DNA from: Glossina fuscipes
Lineage: Eukaryota; Arthropoda; Insecta; Diptera; Glossinidae
Direction of reading: 5' to 3'
Assembly: GCF_014805625.2 (NCBI RefSeq)
Contig: NW_023998440.1
Span: forward strand, 181,800 to 245,799
Length of the DNA stretch: 64,000 nt
Each line of letters begins with the position of its first letter. Position 1 is the first letter of the stretch. The position numbers and the translations under genes were made by a program. Shown piece by piece: positions 50,771 to 63,960 of this stretch. The notes under the pieces were generated by a model. It saw only the letters and a list, made by a program, of their open reading frames with translations. It had not been told where the DNA came from and ran no database searches.

Positions 50771-52009
50771 ATATCTTCGTTTTCTGCGTTTTTGTTCATT
50801 ACGCGTAAACTGCAGCAGTCACACAGAATAACACTCCACTTTTATTCTGCAAGAATAGAAAATATCAGCTACGCCCATATTTTCCTTTTCTTTTTATTTA
50901 TGTTTTTAGAATAACGGTAGTAGTCGCGATTCAGTTGTAGCAGAATATAATTTTCTTGCGTTTTTTAATGTACGAAGTGCAGCGCAATCTTTTACGCTGC
51001 TGTTTAATTAATTTGGTCAATAAACACGACTGCCTTTGCTTATATTTCAAAAAGTTGCATAAAAACGTTGCAATTGTTTTTTTCGCCATTATTTCGTGTT
51101 TGGGAAATGCGTTGAATATTCAAAAATATTCCTTTCAAATCTTCGCACACCACTCGGCTATAATAATAAAAATTCGAAGTGACGACATAAATAGGCGATG
51201 TTTTGTAAAGTGTCGAAGCTAATAGTTGTGACATCATAGTACTAACAAACTCGCAAAAATTAACGAAATCAGTTTGACATTTGCTTGTCGCGAGTAAATA
51301 GTTCATCGTGTCTCACCAACTCTTACCAACAATTTTCAAAATTCGAATTGTATACGCAACATATACAATCAAAGATATCTCATATGTGTATGTTAACCGC
51401 TGTGGGATACTAATACTTATATTGTTTATTAAAATAAGATGCAATTCGTTGCAAAACAATATTTTGAATAAATTCATTTATTTGTGTGGATAAGGTACCG
51501 TAACGGTTTACATCACTTGTAATTGGACTGCAAGTCCCTTTAATTTACTTTGCAAGCCCCGGCTGACTCATTAAAATCACCAGCCCAAGCATGTGTGCCA
51601 TTCGCTAAGGAATACAATGATTTTGAATATTTTACGAGAACTGGAAAACGGACGCGCGCGGGCACAAAACAGTTTTGTTTTGAAAATTATTATCCGTTCC
51701 GCATGCTGCCACCTTTTTGTTCTTTTATTGCTTTAGCATCACTTTTTTAATTCATATAATTGGCAAGCGTACAAAACGTGCCCGCTTTCTGCCGTGAGCA
51801 CTACTGTATGCTAAACGTAAATAATTTTGTTGACTTAAACGAATATTTACTTAAGATATATTGCTACGAAATTATGTTCATTTTCTTGACCTTATTTATG
51901 GAAAATCATCATGCATTCCATGCATGAAAACAAATCTTATACAAATATTTGCGCAACGTACTTGAAAACTTGTTGTATTCTACACAACCCGTTCTACAAG
52001 GGTGTATGA

Positions 52010-52289
52010 AGCTTGTGCGGGTATATACAATGCCAACAAGAACTTGAGGTTTACTACACTAATCGATATAGAATTACTTTCTAAATCAAACTATGCTTGT
52101 CTGTCCGTACGTCTATCTCTCTCTCTCTTATGTTCAACATACAGCCCGCAATTTTTGGTATATCTCGATTGATTGGGGTAAACTGACATGTTTTGGCTCA
52201 AAGCGGAACGATATTGCGAATGGTTCGAATTGGACCACTTTTTCAATCACTTCACATATAACGCCTTATTTTCAAACATCGTCATATAC
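52010..52289 (-). mobile_element. INE-1-like repeat, SINE-interrupted (copy G)
   Basis: Blocks in order are TTGAGGTTTACTACACTAAT, GAATTACTTTCTAAATCAAA, CTTGTCTGTCCGTACGTCTA, a CTCTCTCT run, TATCTCGATTGATTGGG, GACATGTTTTGGCTCAAAG, ATGGTTCGAATTGGACCAC and ATAACGCCTTATTTTC. These mirror copy A in reverse complement. The family continues up to the point where the TAA-tailed SINE (52302-52465) was inserted. Confidence 0.58.
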
Positions 52290-52301
52290 AATACTAAACA
52301 A
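52290..52301. repeat. Target-site duplication, left copy (SINE at 52.3 kb)
   Basis: The 12-mer aatactaaacaa immediately precedes the SINE head and recurs exactly after the tail at 52466-52477. Confidence 0.82.
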
Positions 52302-52465
52302 TATTCGCCTAAGTGGCCGAGTACGCAAAAACCTCTCCAGTGGTCTTGGGTTCAAATCTCAAGTGCGGTAGAGTTTTTAATGTAGCCGAAAGCCTTGCTA
52401 GTGCTAGTGTTTTAAGACTTTAGTCTTAGAATTTATTCTTTGGCTAAATTAATAACAACAATAAT
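52302..52465 (+). mobile_element. Full-length tRNA-derived SINE, plus-strand copy
   Basis: Second complete member of the family at 38491-38685. The head has the A box GTGGCCGAGTACGC and the B box GGGTTCAAATCTC, followed by the shared stretch AAGTGCGGTAGAGTTTTTAA, the shared body (AGCCTT..CTAGTG..TTTAAGA..TTAGAATTTATTCT) and a short AATAA/CAA/TAA tail. A deletion of several bases between the boxes shortens the tRNA-like part compared with the 38.5 kb copy. A perfect 12-bp direct repeat, aatactaaacaa, flanks it (52290-52301 and 52466-52477) and fixes both ends. It has landed inside an INE-1-like dispersed repeat (52010-52290), so it is younger than that repeat. No coding capacity. Confidence 0.87.
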
Positions 52466-52477
52466 AATACTAAACAA
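52466..52477. repeat. Target-site duplication, right copy (SINE at 52.3 kb)
   Basis: Exact copy of 52290-52301, directly after the triplet tail of the SINE. Confidence 0.82.
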
Positions 52478-54353
52478 AGTGCTGTAGGGAATTTAATGCG
52501 GGACCAAAGCCCACTTTAGTATTTTCACAATATTCGTAAAGAAACAATTTTTTTTTGCTTATAGAACAGATTTCTGGCTGTAGCTTTAACATATCTTAAT
52601 TCTCAAGCGATTGGTTTTAATTTTCAACTATAGCTTCGCCAGACGTTTTTCAAAATATTGATTTATAACAAAATTGCCCCAACTTTTCTAAAATCCGTTA
52701 AAATAAATGAATCTAAAAGGATCCTCTGTGCCCGACTAAGGAACAGTTCAAATTTGGTGCCTATCGGTTATGAACGGAAGTACGTCAGAGTCACGTCAGC
52801 CAGCTAGAAGACAACCGAGAGGTTTCTGAAGAAAAAGCTCGCTACAAAAGTTTCAAGTAAATACGTAGAATCCCAACGGAATTTCTACGACTTCACTCGC
52901 GAAGCCATATTTTTGAGCTAAAAATTGCATCCACTGTAGAAACTCCTGGATATCTCCTTCAGTATTAAGAGGGTAATTAAAGATGATAAAAAAATTGTAC
53001 AATGAAGTTTGACAAAATAGCCTTACGTCTTGTTAGGATAAAAATTTTGGGAGTTGTCGCCGGCGGGCTCCACCACCACCACTACCGAATATCCTTTGGA
53101 TCTCCGTTCCTTTAGAAAGCAGACAGTTTATATACTTCAATAGTTGTAATCAACTCACTTGAGGGATTCTTATGGCTAAGTTTGTATTTACACTTCATCT
53201 GTTTTTGTAATTCTACCCGTAACTCCCAATCAGTCGGTGTATCATCGTGTGATTTCAAAAATTACAGCTTAATTCTTTTCCAAGAAAACGTTTCTTCGCA
53301 TATATCCTACGAGTACTGATCATGAAAATATTCGTCCTAACGTCTCGAATGTCCGCATTTTCTGACTAATATCCTTTCATATTTGTAATTGACTCGGCTC
53401 CTTAATATGGGACTAATAGAGCTTTGGAATGATTTTCACGAAGAGATGATAAATATACCTAACATATATACTTAATGTGGGGTCGAAACGAGCTTTGCCG
53501 CAGTCTTAACAAAAGTTGAATCATCTTCGACTGGCACAAATGATGTGGATTGAATCATTTTATGGGGTGTCCATCGCGCAAATCTGATCTGGAGTAATAT
53601 AAGCTCTTTTGTGACTTCATTACAACGATTGCTTAAAACATATATACGTTATAATATAAAATCTTTTCCGAGCATTTTGGACAAGGTAACGATCAGATGT
53701 ACTAAAAGGCGAAGGCACTAAATATTTTAGTGCACGAACCGGGACGCCAACCGGGAGAAAATCTGTAGTAGACTTAGTAAACCTCCAAGTACACAGCAGT
53801 GGTTTTGAGTTAATCTAGGGTTGGACGCCTATCCGTCAACTGGTATTGGAAATCGTACAAAAATTTAAATATAAAAGCAGAACTGTGGAAAACCGAAAGC
53901 CAAACCAACAGCGAGGGAAATCTCGAACTTTACTCCATAGAAGCTGTTGACAAAAAATTTGATCGAATATATGTCACTTAAAAGTTTTGCGGAAAGAAAA
54001 CAATATTTCCTATCTAAGGGTTAGCCTACACGTATGCTTGCAATCAATTAAATGGCTTTGCTATTTGTGCACATTCGCTTGAGGTGATAAGTGTCAAATC
54101 GTTTCAAGAATCATATAAATTACTTACTTGTTGAGATTTTGAAATTTACTAAAAATTAATACGCGTACATATGTGGTCGTTAACGTGCCCAACCACCAAA
54201 ATTGGATGATGTAAAATTGCTTTTATTTCAGGAAGACAAGTGGGCTGATCGGTAAGTATTGGAAAAGATGAGGATTTCTAGATCATGTACGCGCAAATGA
54301 GCAAATTATCAACAGTAGTACTCGTATGTGTTGTCCTACATTGTGATATATGT

Positions 54354-54398
54354 GGAGAGAGGGAGAGAGATAGAGAGTGAGAAAGAGAGAGAGAGAGT
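54354..54398 (+). repeat. GA microsatellite
   Basis: GAGAGAGGGAGAGAGATAGA followed by a cleaner GA run. Confidence 0.88.
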
Positions 54399-54812
54399 GC
54401 ATTTCTATTAACAAGAAACATGTTGTCATTTATTTTATTTTCGTTCTTTACCTCTTTTCAGCACGAAACTATTTCTCTAATCAATAATTTGGGTATTAAG
54501 ATGAACTTTTGGGTTCAAGTTTATAAAATGCAAGAAAAATTGAATTATAAATTTCTTTGCATTTTCCTGCTTGCACTAGTCAACGGCACATATCGGCAAA
54601 AATAATCATGAACGATATTTATTGCAATTCATTTCAAAAGAAGAAAAACATATATTTGTTTTTATGTATTATGAAAACTTAAACGTGTGTCAAGCTTCAA
54701 GAGTCATTTCGTTTTTGAAGTAAACGTAATAGAAAGACACTCACACTCATCTCATCTAATGCTAACAACAAGTCAAGACTCTTCTTTAGTCATATAAGCG
54801 TTAGGATCTGTG

Positions 54813-54866
54813 AGCGTGTGTATGCGTGTGTCTGCGTGTGTGTGTGTTTGTTTGTTTGTTTGTGTA
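54813..54866 (+). repeat. GTGT and GTTT compound microsatellite
   Basis: GCGTGTGTATGCGTGTGTCT changes into TG units and then TTTG/GTTT units. Confidence 0.88.
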
Positions 54867-56910
54867 TATAGTGTAAAAGTGCATGTAAACAGCAGGCAAC
54901 CAATAATAATCAAACATTGATCTCCCTCGTTGGCATTGTTGTCATTGATTCTACAACAAAAATATTTGTAATTTAAAAGTAAGTAAGTATTCTTAGAAAA
55001 ATCTTCACTTAAATAAAAAAATATATCCTTCGTTTTTTTTTTTTTTTTTTTAGATTATGAGTAGAAAGGAAAGAAACAGATCTTATTCGGTTTAGGGCGA
55101 ATCGCTTCACACTTCGCGCGTACATAGGCACATATAAATATGTTTGCTTGAAAGATCCGTAATTTACTCTTCTTTCAGATATATGTTCTTCACGCATATG
55201 TTAACAACCGAAAGTAAAGCTTAGCGTAAAAGCTAGAAGTCCGATTAAAAGCAGGCCTATAACAGGAGCTCGATAGTAGGAGAGCTCGATAGAGGAGAAG
55301 TGGAGATTCGTCCTTACGGCTGCAAAGCCCTAAAGTTCCCGTAAGACATTTGTGGGTTGTTGCCTTGTCCTCTACTTCTGTCAATTTTTGATTGTTAGAA
55401 TTTGGCATTTTGGCGCTAGGTAGCGGAGTTTTCAAATTACAATTTATCTACACAACGGATAGAGATGTAATAAATTTCTCCTTCCCTCTGTAAAATCAAG
55501 ACATGTTTTTCAATGCAAAAGTACGGTTCTATGACATGTTCTATGAAACGATTTTCTCCTATCCGTCTACCTTGCGTAATTACTAACAGTCAAAAAACAA
55601 TTTTCGAAGCAGCATAACCCCTCTCTAACCATGCCCAAAATGTATTAAGAACAAAAAGTTTAACCCCGACCAGCTGACTAACTGGCGTCTGTCATAACTA
55701 ATAATATATTTGGTTGTCGATAATTTCCCTTCTAACGATGAGAAACTCTGCCCAGAAAAGCCATCGAAAGGGGCATGGAGGTTTACTCTTCTACATAGCG
55801 ACACTGCTCTCGATATCCATTGAAATTTGATAAGAAGATCAGAAGAGAGACGGAGAGCATGGTATTACGGTGCTGATATTTTCACATGGACACTAAAGAT
55901 CTGTGCAGAAAAAATGGCTTGGTACTCTGAAAATGAAGAAGCGACTTTAAGGCATATAATGCCGAACTGGTTCAAACTACTACTGTCGAACTAGTCCACC
56001 TCCAAACTATTGATTAAGAAAATCGCTTCGAATAGTTGCTCGCAATTTCCGAGCTCGGAGGGTGTCTGTAAAGAATACACTTTCGTCTCAATAGATGTGA
56101 ATGGCTTTTGTTACTTCGCCTGTGGTCATTAATCTTACTTGGGAACTGACTTTACTTGCATCTAATCCTTGGCCAAAGCTCTTGGCTCTTGTTGCCAAGA
56201 AGTTCAGTTAATTCACTTATACTATTCCTAAATCGATACTTAAATCTCATCCTAAAGGTAGTGTATATGTCAAGGGCTCTTCAATTTGTATTGCTATGCA
56301 TTACAAATAGACTAACAAAGTTAATAAACTCTGTGGAGATGGAAACAGAAAAATTCACATAAAATGCAATCTTGTTGAACAAGTATGGAAGAGAGATAGA
56401 AAATGAGATAGAAAAACAAAAGTAACAAAGAAATGGAAGGAAAAAAATGCAAAAAAAAACACACATTTCCAATCAGAATTGATTTGTTGATTTGTAAGTG
56501 TCACTTTGTTGGTTTCTCTTTCTTTCTAACATTTTTTCTTCTTTTTTTTCGTTTCTTTGTCTTTCTCCTCTCGATATAATGTCAAATGTCAACAAACCAT
56601 TGTTTGATAATAATGAAAATCGTTCGAACGAAAAGATGTTACAACAGCATACATTTATAGATAAATGGAACATGTATGCGATGCAAATCATATTGAATCG
56701 TAAAAGAAAACGAAAAAAAAAAAAAAATGAATATTGCAGATAAGAAAATTTAAATAAGAAATCTTTGGAATGCATCTCGGATGCGCTCAATCACTTCTAA
56801 ATTCAGGTCAAGTTCAAACTAATTCATAGGGAACATTATAGATTTATTTTTCGGTTCGGAGACATAAGCTTTACGAAGACCTTTTAAAATTCATACAGCT
56901 TTGATCCGCC

Positions 56911-56933
56911 TGAGAGAGAGAGAGAGAGAGAGA
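56911..56933 (+). repeat. GA microsatellite
   Basis: Eleven GA units. Confidence 0.9.
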
Positions 56934-57079
56934 CAATGACAATTAGGTAACTAATTTTTACGTCTTTAGTATTATTCAATATTCCCAACTTTATAAACGA
57001 TCCGAACGCTCTGTTTCTGTATATAGTCTGTATACTGCTATGGGGTGATAGCGAACTTATGAACTTAAAGTGCGGTAAA

Positions 57080-57860
57080 GTTTGTGTGGATGTATGCAAA
57101 ACCCAGCAAAACTTGAAATAGACCAACCTTGTGTTGCTCCGAATGATTCAAAATTTTTCACTTTTTGAACCGATTTAAGCTTGTACGTCCCTCTGTCCAT
57201 CTGTCGTGTTCATGAAAATTGATATATCATCGTATTTGGGCCTAAAGACGATAGCTGTTGGACGGGAGCACGGTTTCGCAGCGGCTCCGCGTTTAAAAAA
57301 TATGATAAACCAAAGTTTTTTCGCTCTACAACTTTTGCATTGACCCTACAGATCGCAATATTTCAAAAATTTTGATAAAATTTGGTATACTGACGTGTAC
57401 TGGCCAAGCGATGAACGCTATTGAAATAATTTGGAATCAATATTTTCGAAGATTGAGTGTTGTTACCTCGACGTTCTAAATTAATGTTAAAAATTTGCTT
57501 TGGCTGGGGCAATTTTATGAGATCGCTCTCATATAACCGTTTCTACGAAAACTGAATCTTTTTATGGTAAAAAGGTATAACTTTCAACGTTTCATAATGA
57601 AAATTGCTCAATAACAGTAAAATGGGAAAGCAATCAACTTTACCGACCGTGAGCCCCGTAGGTCTACTTTTTGTATACCAGCACATGTAGAAAATCTCAG
57701 GAAATGTAGGCCTCTATATGCCAAAAGGTCTAATTGTTATTGTTTTATGATGAAAATTTGTTCATGATGGAAATTTGATACAAGCCTTGAGCGGACCAAC
57801 TTTGAACGACATGGGTCTATTTCTCGGAGCCAACCCCATATAAGCTTACCCCTGGCGGCA
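57080..57860 (-). mobile_element. INE-1-like dispersed repeat (copy H)
   Basis: Starts with ATGCAAAACCCAGCAAAACT, then TTTTTGAACCGATTTAAGCT, TGTACGTCCCTCTGTCCATC, TCGTATTTGGGCCTAAAGAC, TTGGTATACTGACGTGTACT and GGCCAAGCGATGAACGC. The first part matches copies D and G. From about 57300 the alignment shifts (a second TTGGTATAC block), so internal duplication or a nested insertion is likely. The end near 57860 is a guess. Confidence 0.5.
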
Positions 57861-60176
57861 TATTATTCGAATCAAAACGAATGAATAGTTAGACTAGATG
57901 AAGGGGTGTAGGATATGTAATCGTCGTCCTTAACCCACTATAATGTTCGCACTTGCTTTTTATATGAATTTATAAAAGAGTGACCCGATTTTTAGTGAAT
58001 ACAAGGTGACATTATCACTTGATAAATATGTGTAAAGCATACGTACACATACCTAAGTGTCAAAAAAATTCGCATAAATCTCTCGCGCATATGCGTATGA
58101 AGTGCAAATGAATGCGTAACTTGTCAAATCAATTCGCTGCTAAAAGCAGATATAAGGAATACACCAGGTATTTAACAGCGGCATGAAAGCATTTTCATGT
58201 TGTAAAGACCATAATAATAAAAGAGTCGATGGTCACTTTTCTATGTTGACCTTGGCTAGCCGATTAGTGGTGTTCACTTTTACTCATGCGAATCAGGGCT
58301 ATACGCATGCCTTAATGAGCTCTGGTAAATAAAAGTCACGGGATACCATTAAAAGTTGTAACTACTCGCCGCTTACGACTACCTTCGGACATTGATAGTG
58401 ATCTCACTGTTCTTTTATAATCTCGTGTTCTCAAGGTTTACACATTTACTCACAATATGCTGTACATTTATATCGGTCTTCTATCATCAGTAACTCGTTG
58501 TGATGTCTGCGTTCTTTATGACCACGTACATACATAGGAGAGAAGACATAGAAATAAAGCAAAGTTTGGAATTATAATCGGTTTTTATTTTGGGATTAAG
58601 AACTCAGAGCATACAGATGTCGCCACTACAGGCGAACCCAATTTACGTAGTAGATAGTAGGCACTTTTGTTACTTCTGTTAAACAATGGAAAACTTAAAT
58701 TTCATGTATAGCGTGCAGGTGAATACAACTTGTGAACTAACGGTCGGGGTATCATGAAGTTTTGATACATTTCGCTTGAAACTTGGTATTCAATAGTCAT
58801 CCTACATCTACACATTATCCTCGGAATTTATTGAGTTGCGTTGACTCATTTTCTTTTAACTATTAATTGCAGTGCTTATAAACTATGTTTAGGATCCTGT
58901 GATCCTTTCAATAAGTGTTTGATTTTGTTAATAAATGTGTGAAGAAAACTTATAGAAAGAAAATGTTGTCATTGGATATTTTTTATTAGAGTTATTTTTG
59001 TTTTGAATACACGTGTGAATAGAAAAATAGATGCGAGGTGCATTTTTCAGTTCTATGCGATAGAAGTTATAGAAAGTAGCTTGCACAAAGTCCAAACAAC
59101 ATTTTTACATGTGGTGATACTGTTCAAATCCAATTCCGAGAACTCCACGAGAACTGCTTCGTGCGCTAGGAAGCTAAAGGCATTTACTTTGCCTCAATCG
59201 CTTTTTCCTAAGAGAGGCGGAGCAATTAAGAAACTTCTCGCGATTTCGATAATCATCTGATAGTTTTAGCACAGTAAGATTCCTTCAATGCAATTGGGAA
59301 TGTTGTATCATCTCAAACTGTGTCACTGGTATGGGAATTTAAATGGAATAATAATCAAAGTTTTTAATCCATTTAGTGGAGTTTAGTTTAGTCTCAACCC
59401 TATTGCGAACCTTTAGCCAGAACTAAAGCGTCGAGGTTCTTGTGGCAATAAAAAAGAATTGTGAGTTTGTAGTGATAGCGGAATCTAGATTTAAGGTTCA
59501 CTAACTTTTTTCTGCTTCTTGTTATTAAAAGGACACTTTTGAATACTGATGTCAATGGCACGGCAGTAATCGTAATGATTTCTTTTTGCTTATTGCTCCA
59601 AGCTCCTACTATATAGCTTAACTAGATTACTTAAACACGCTTAATCAGTCGCATTTGATCGATGTTATCATTTTTGGCTTCTCTTAATTACTTATTTAAT
59701 TAGGTTATTAAAAGAAATTATGTTTTTAAAATTACATTAATTTAGAATCACATTAAAGTAGGTTATATTGATCTTAGTTTAGACTATGCCGAGTTTATCA
59801 TTGCGATGAATATGCAAAGTATGCATTAAATAAATTAAAAACACGATAAGAAAAAAATAATGAGAATAAAATATGTGGTGGCGATGTATTTAGTAATTCT
59901 AAAAATATGATATAATAATGTCGCAGTAGAGATACGCCCTAAAATAATTTCATCCATGTCTCGAAGGATCGAAGATGTCGTTAAAAACAATGGTGGCCGA
60001 CCCCTCACTGCCTGAGTTGATTGCCATATTAATTTGGAAAAATGCAAAAAGCGGAGTTAATCGATTTTGCAAATGAAACCTACAATTATATTATTGTATT
60101 AGTATCAGATATAAGAGTACAAATGTTTATTGAAATGATTTATTCAACTTATTAAGTTTTATCACCCATTTACTTA

Positions 60177-60199
60177 GTTCAGTTAGTTAGTTAGTTAGT
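60177..60199 (+). repeat. TTAG tetranucleotide repeat
   Basis: Five TTAG units. The unit is four bases, not the TTAGG of most insect telomeres, so this is an ordinary microsatellite. Confidence 0.85.
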
Positions 60200-60845
60200 A
60201 TCAGTTATGTTGAGCAATATTGAAATTGTTGAGTTATATTAAAAGCGCTTAAAGAATTGTTAGCATTTCGTTAACAATCGGAATATTGATTATATTAATT
60301 TTATCTATTGTCTGTTGCATATTTTCATACTATGGATATTTGATATGATCATAATTTCTCTCTAATCCTTTTATATAATAATAATTACTTCAACTTGATA
60401 GCAAATTATATTAACACACTCTCAGTCTCTATTTAATGTTTGTGCGGTTTTTAATTTCAATTTAATTAAATATTTATAATGAGCTTTGCAATATACCGAA
60501 AACGCAAACACACACTTCTATACTCACCCGCATAAAGTTAAATGCGCTAAACATACATATATGAATTTTTTCATTGTTTTTTTTTTTTTTTTATTTGACT
60601 CTTACGTCGACTTCATATTGCGTTTAATTGTCACATTCGTTCATATAAATTTTCATGTTATTACCGAATGACAATATTATACGGAAATTCCATTAACTTT
60701 TGAACAACTAATTGACACATAATACGATGACATAAATATATATAACATGTACATAACATAGATGTATATAAATGTATGCGTGTACTTATGCATAATAATA
60801 AATAAAAATAAATGTATTCGCATTTATATAAGCGCATGTGAGGAT

Positions 60846-60874
<29 letters not shown>
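60846..60874 (+). repeat. TA microsatellite
   Basis: About fourteen TA units. Confidence 0.9.
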
Positions 60875-60878
<4 letters not shown>

Positions 60879-61681
60879 CACATCGACCAGACCTGTATAA
60901 TATTGCTGGAATTGCAACAAAATTTAATGTTTTATAACTGTCTGACACATTATATAAAATATTGTGTCCATGCATTATATTCTCTTTTAAGAGCAAAAAT
61001 CTACAGAATTCCCATATGCATTATAGATTTGTTTGCATATATACTTAAAATATATGCATGTGTATGTAGAAAAATAAATCAAAATTTTTATTACATAAAG
61101 ACCGTTAAATATTTATGATGTAACATATTAAAGTATTATATATGTGCATATGTTATGTATGCTATGAATGTAACTAGAAAACATTTCATTTCATACGTGT
61201 ATTGCGACAAAATTTTTGCAGCAAACAACAATAACAACAAATTTCATCTATCAGATTAAATTCCTTAAATAGTTCGCAATGGAACAGAATAAGCGCAGAC
61301 TGAGCAGACAGCAATCCGTCATTTATTTTCGTGGATCTTATTCGATTAAGTCTCCAAAAATTTCGCGACACCGGCTGATTTGATCTCCATATATGTATAT
61401 CTCTCTCTGAAAGGATCACAAGTCAATGAAATGTATTTGTGTGACAAAAATGAACTTGATTTTGCCAACTTGCTCAGCCATAGTAAGAGTGACCGCCTTG
61501 ATCTCAACGTGACTATAATAACCTTGGTATCATTGGTCATTCTTCGCCGAATAAGTTGAAAATTCAAGTAAACCTTTGCGCCTGACAAAAAAAAACCTTA
61601 TCTTCGCAAACGTCCGAGGGAAGCTTCCCGCCATTCCTACGATAATAATCTGATCACGACTTGTAACGAAGAACGTGACTT

Positions 61682-61725
61682 CAACATTTTCCACTCTATT
61701 TTTCAATATTTTCCACTCTATTATA
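61682..61725 (+). repeat. 22-bp tandem duplication
   Basis: CAACATTTTCCACTCTATTT and CAATATTTTCCACTCTATTA are adjacent 22-bp copies with three or four differences. Confidence 0.8.
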
Positions 61726-61886
61726 CAGCTACGAACAGGTGTGACCAACCTGAACTGAGACTTTACACCGACATTTGTTTCACGCGATTTTTACCTACTA
61801 GACTAGAGTAAACCATAGTTCATAGCCAATGAAATGGATTCACTTGAAAGAAATAAACTTAACTGTAGCGATTATTATTATCGCGT

Positions 61887-61985
61887 AAAGCCGATAGCTT
61901 CAAATGCTAATGCTTTAAGACGTTACTCGTTGAATTTATTTCTCTGACTAAGTCAATTGTAATAATATAATGGCAATAGTAATAA
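61887..61985 (+). mobile_element. 5'-truncated SINE copy (body and tail only)
   Basis: This matches the body of the complete SINEs: AAAGCCGATAGC, then ATGCTAATGCTTTAAGA, then GAATTTATTTCTCTGACTAA, ending in an AATAATA-type tail interrupted by other bases. The tRNA-like head is absent. The sequence upstream (61871-61886) is a separate ATT repeat. 5' truncation is typical of target-primed reverse transcription, but later deletion is equally possible. No clear target duplication was found. Confidence 0.7.
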
Positions 61986-63644
61986 CTTTACCGAATTTTC
62001 AGGGAAGTCTTTTGACTTACTTTTTGAGAGAAATACCGTTAGGTTTGTTTCCCTGCTTGATAAATTACAAAATCAATTAAATGGATTCACCTGACAAGAT
62101 CAACTTGATCTTGTTTAGATTTAGCTCATTCTCAACTCCTTTCTTTCCCTGCCTCTGTTTGTAACTTTGAAAATGCCCTAAATGAGACAAAGTTTCGATC
62201 ATGGTAGCGAAGCATTTGTACACGAATAGTAGTTGGACTTAGGGCAAAACCTATACTTCAGGTTCACTTTAATATTCGAATAAAATCGATAGATACTTGT
62301 TTTAGATGTGTTAGTTAATACCTGATTATCGCCAAAAATTATTTAAAAATAACTACATTTCATTTTTTTTTTTGTTACTGTTTTTGTGAAAACTTCACAA
62401 AAAAGTGCAGGTGGTCTTTACGTATCTATATCGGGTTTAATGACTTTAAAGAATTGCAACAAGTGCATGTAGGCAAAGGGCGACATGCGTTAATAGGTTT
62501 ACAGTGCCAGGCTACTTAAGAAATAAATATGCATTGTATTCATATGCATTATTCGCATTATTTCACTATGTCCACTTGTCGATCTCTCTAGAAAAGATTA
62601 CTTGAATCCGTCCCTGTCCTTCAATAACGTTAGAAATTAATGCATCACATTGTATGTGTTCCTAAGCGTGCGCTTTATGTATAGTATTATTATTTTAAAC
62701 CATAGAAGAAAAACCTCCAGCAAAGGCCTGCATATGCGAACTCAATTAATGCCACTACAATCGAGAGAAAAAGTTAACTAACTATACAGTACGTACAGAA
62801 GGTCGCAATAATTGATTGTTGAGCATTTGCAGATCAATATTGAAAGTACCTTTATCGGTGATCCGCAAGTGCACTATGAAATATCATATGAATAGCTTTG
62901 CTTGTTGGAATGTACGCGCAATTATTAAGGCTTGGATTAATAATTCTGGTCTTGAGAATTTCACTGGACGTTGACCATTATCTGTCAACATTTGAAATTA
63001 TTGTCGTATTATTTAGAAAGCAAGTGCGCATAATTCATTCATTTCATTTAGTTCTTCTATATACCTCGCTACTTTCGAACTGCGTTTTAAATCATTGGCG
63101 CGTGAAACCTTTGCAATCAACTGACATTCTTGAATCCGCATAGTTTGGGAAGAGAAAGCCCATATAAAATTGAGTAGTACGTTTTTACCACTGAGAAATC
63201 CAAATATAACCCCCTTAACAAGTGATTTGCAATTTCTCTTGACGATATCGCTCACAAAGACCGGACCTGAGAGTTTTCAAGTCATTTCAAATTTTTCGTA
63301 ACAAAAGAGGTCCATAGCTTCTCATCTCTCAAAAGAAAGTTTATATTATCCGCGGTATAAAAAAAAAATGGTAGAGATATATGTGTAAGTGTAAGTAGTT
63401 TTTCCTTTAATATCGTTTGCTTACCGCGTAGCATTAAGTCACCATGTGACGTAGCATTTTCATAGACTATTTCGGTAATTACATGATTTTAACAACGAAA
63501 TCGTTCATGCAATTTCCTTTCAAGCACCGAACAGAAGGAAAAAAAAAAGGTGCGAAAATCGTGTCCGGCTGTGACCGAATCTGTTATATCCACTACTTTT
63601 GTCTTAACTGAAGGTGAAAAACAAAGCGAAGAAAAAGACGAAAT
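61986..63644. other. No gene recognised
   Basis: Opposed 80-codon frames at 62898-63255 and short A runs near 63360 and 63540. Nothing recognisable. Confidence 0.45.
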
Positions 63645-63960
63645 TTTGATACTCTATAATATTGTATGGGCGTGGCATATTTTATTCACTTTTCTACAGG
63701 TACTATTTGCGAGTAATGCGTGAAAATCGCATTTTGAATCTTTTAAAATCAAAGGTGGTCTCAGTTTATATTGCACTACAAGAATTGCCTTTGATCGTCG
63801 TGCCCCAACCTGTATGCAAGAACGCTTTGTTCGGCAAATTCAACGTCAATAGCTTCATTTCTGCTGTCATGGAAATATTTACCAACGATATTACACATAC
63901 GTACTGATAGACAGACGGAGGTCCCTTCTGGACATTGCCGATATATTGAGGAAACGAACA
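63645..63960. mobile_element. Possible dispersed-repeat fragment
   Basis: ATGGGCGTGGCATATTTTAT followed by TTTTCTACAGGTACTATT resembles GGCGTGGTCAATTTTTCCC..ATACAGGTACTAC at 43787-43822. Near the end GATAGACAGACGGAGG and TCCCTTCTGGACATTG recall the GACAGACGGA and CTTCTG blocks of the INE-1-like family. An 81-codon frame across it (63662-63907) has no recognised domain. Confidence 0.38.

Larger units (their letters stand above)
52478..57079. other. No gene recognised, apart from listed repeats
   Basis: A 19-base T run lies near 55035 and A/T-rich patches near 56420-56560. The sequence at 52800-53990 is somewhat more complex and may hide eroded repeats, but no frame or motif was identified. 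Confidence 0.4.
57861..61886. other. No gene recognised, apart from listed repeats
   Basis: AT-rich; the longest open frames (60661-61118, both strands, about 111-118 codons) cross the TA microsatellite and mirror each other. Confidence 0.45.

Noticed and set aside
58251..58320. Possible SINE head (TAGCCGATTAGTGGTGTTCA ... GCGAATCAGGGC)
   Set aside because: A-box-like but the B box is too poor and no body or tail follows.
60177..60199. Telomere-like repeat
   Set aside because: The unit is TTAG, four bases, not TTAGG; short and internal.
60661..61118. Opposed 111- and 118-codon frames
   Set aside because: Both cross a TA microsatellite and are Tyr/Ile-rich; compositional.
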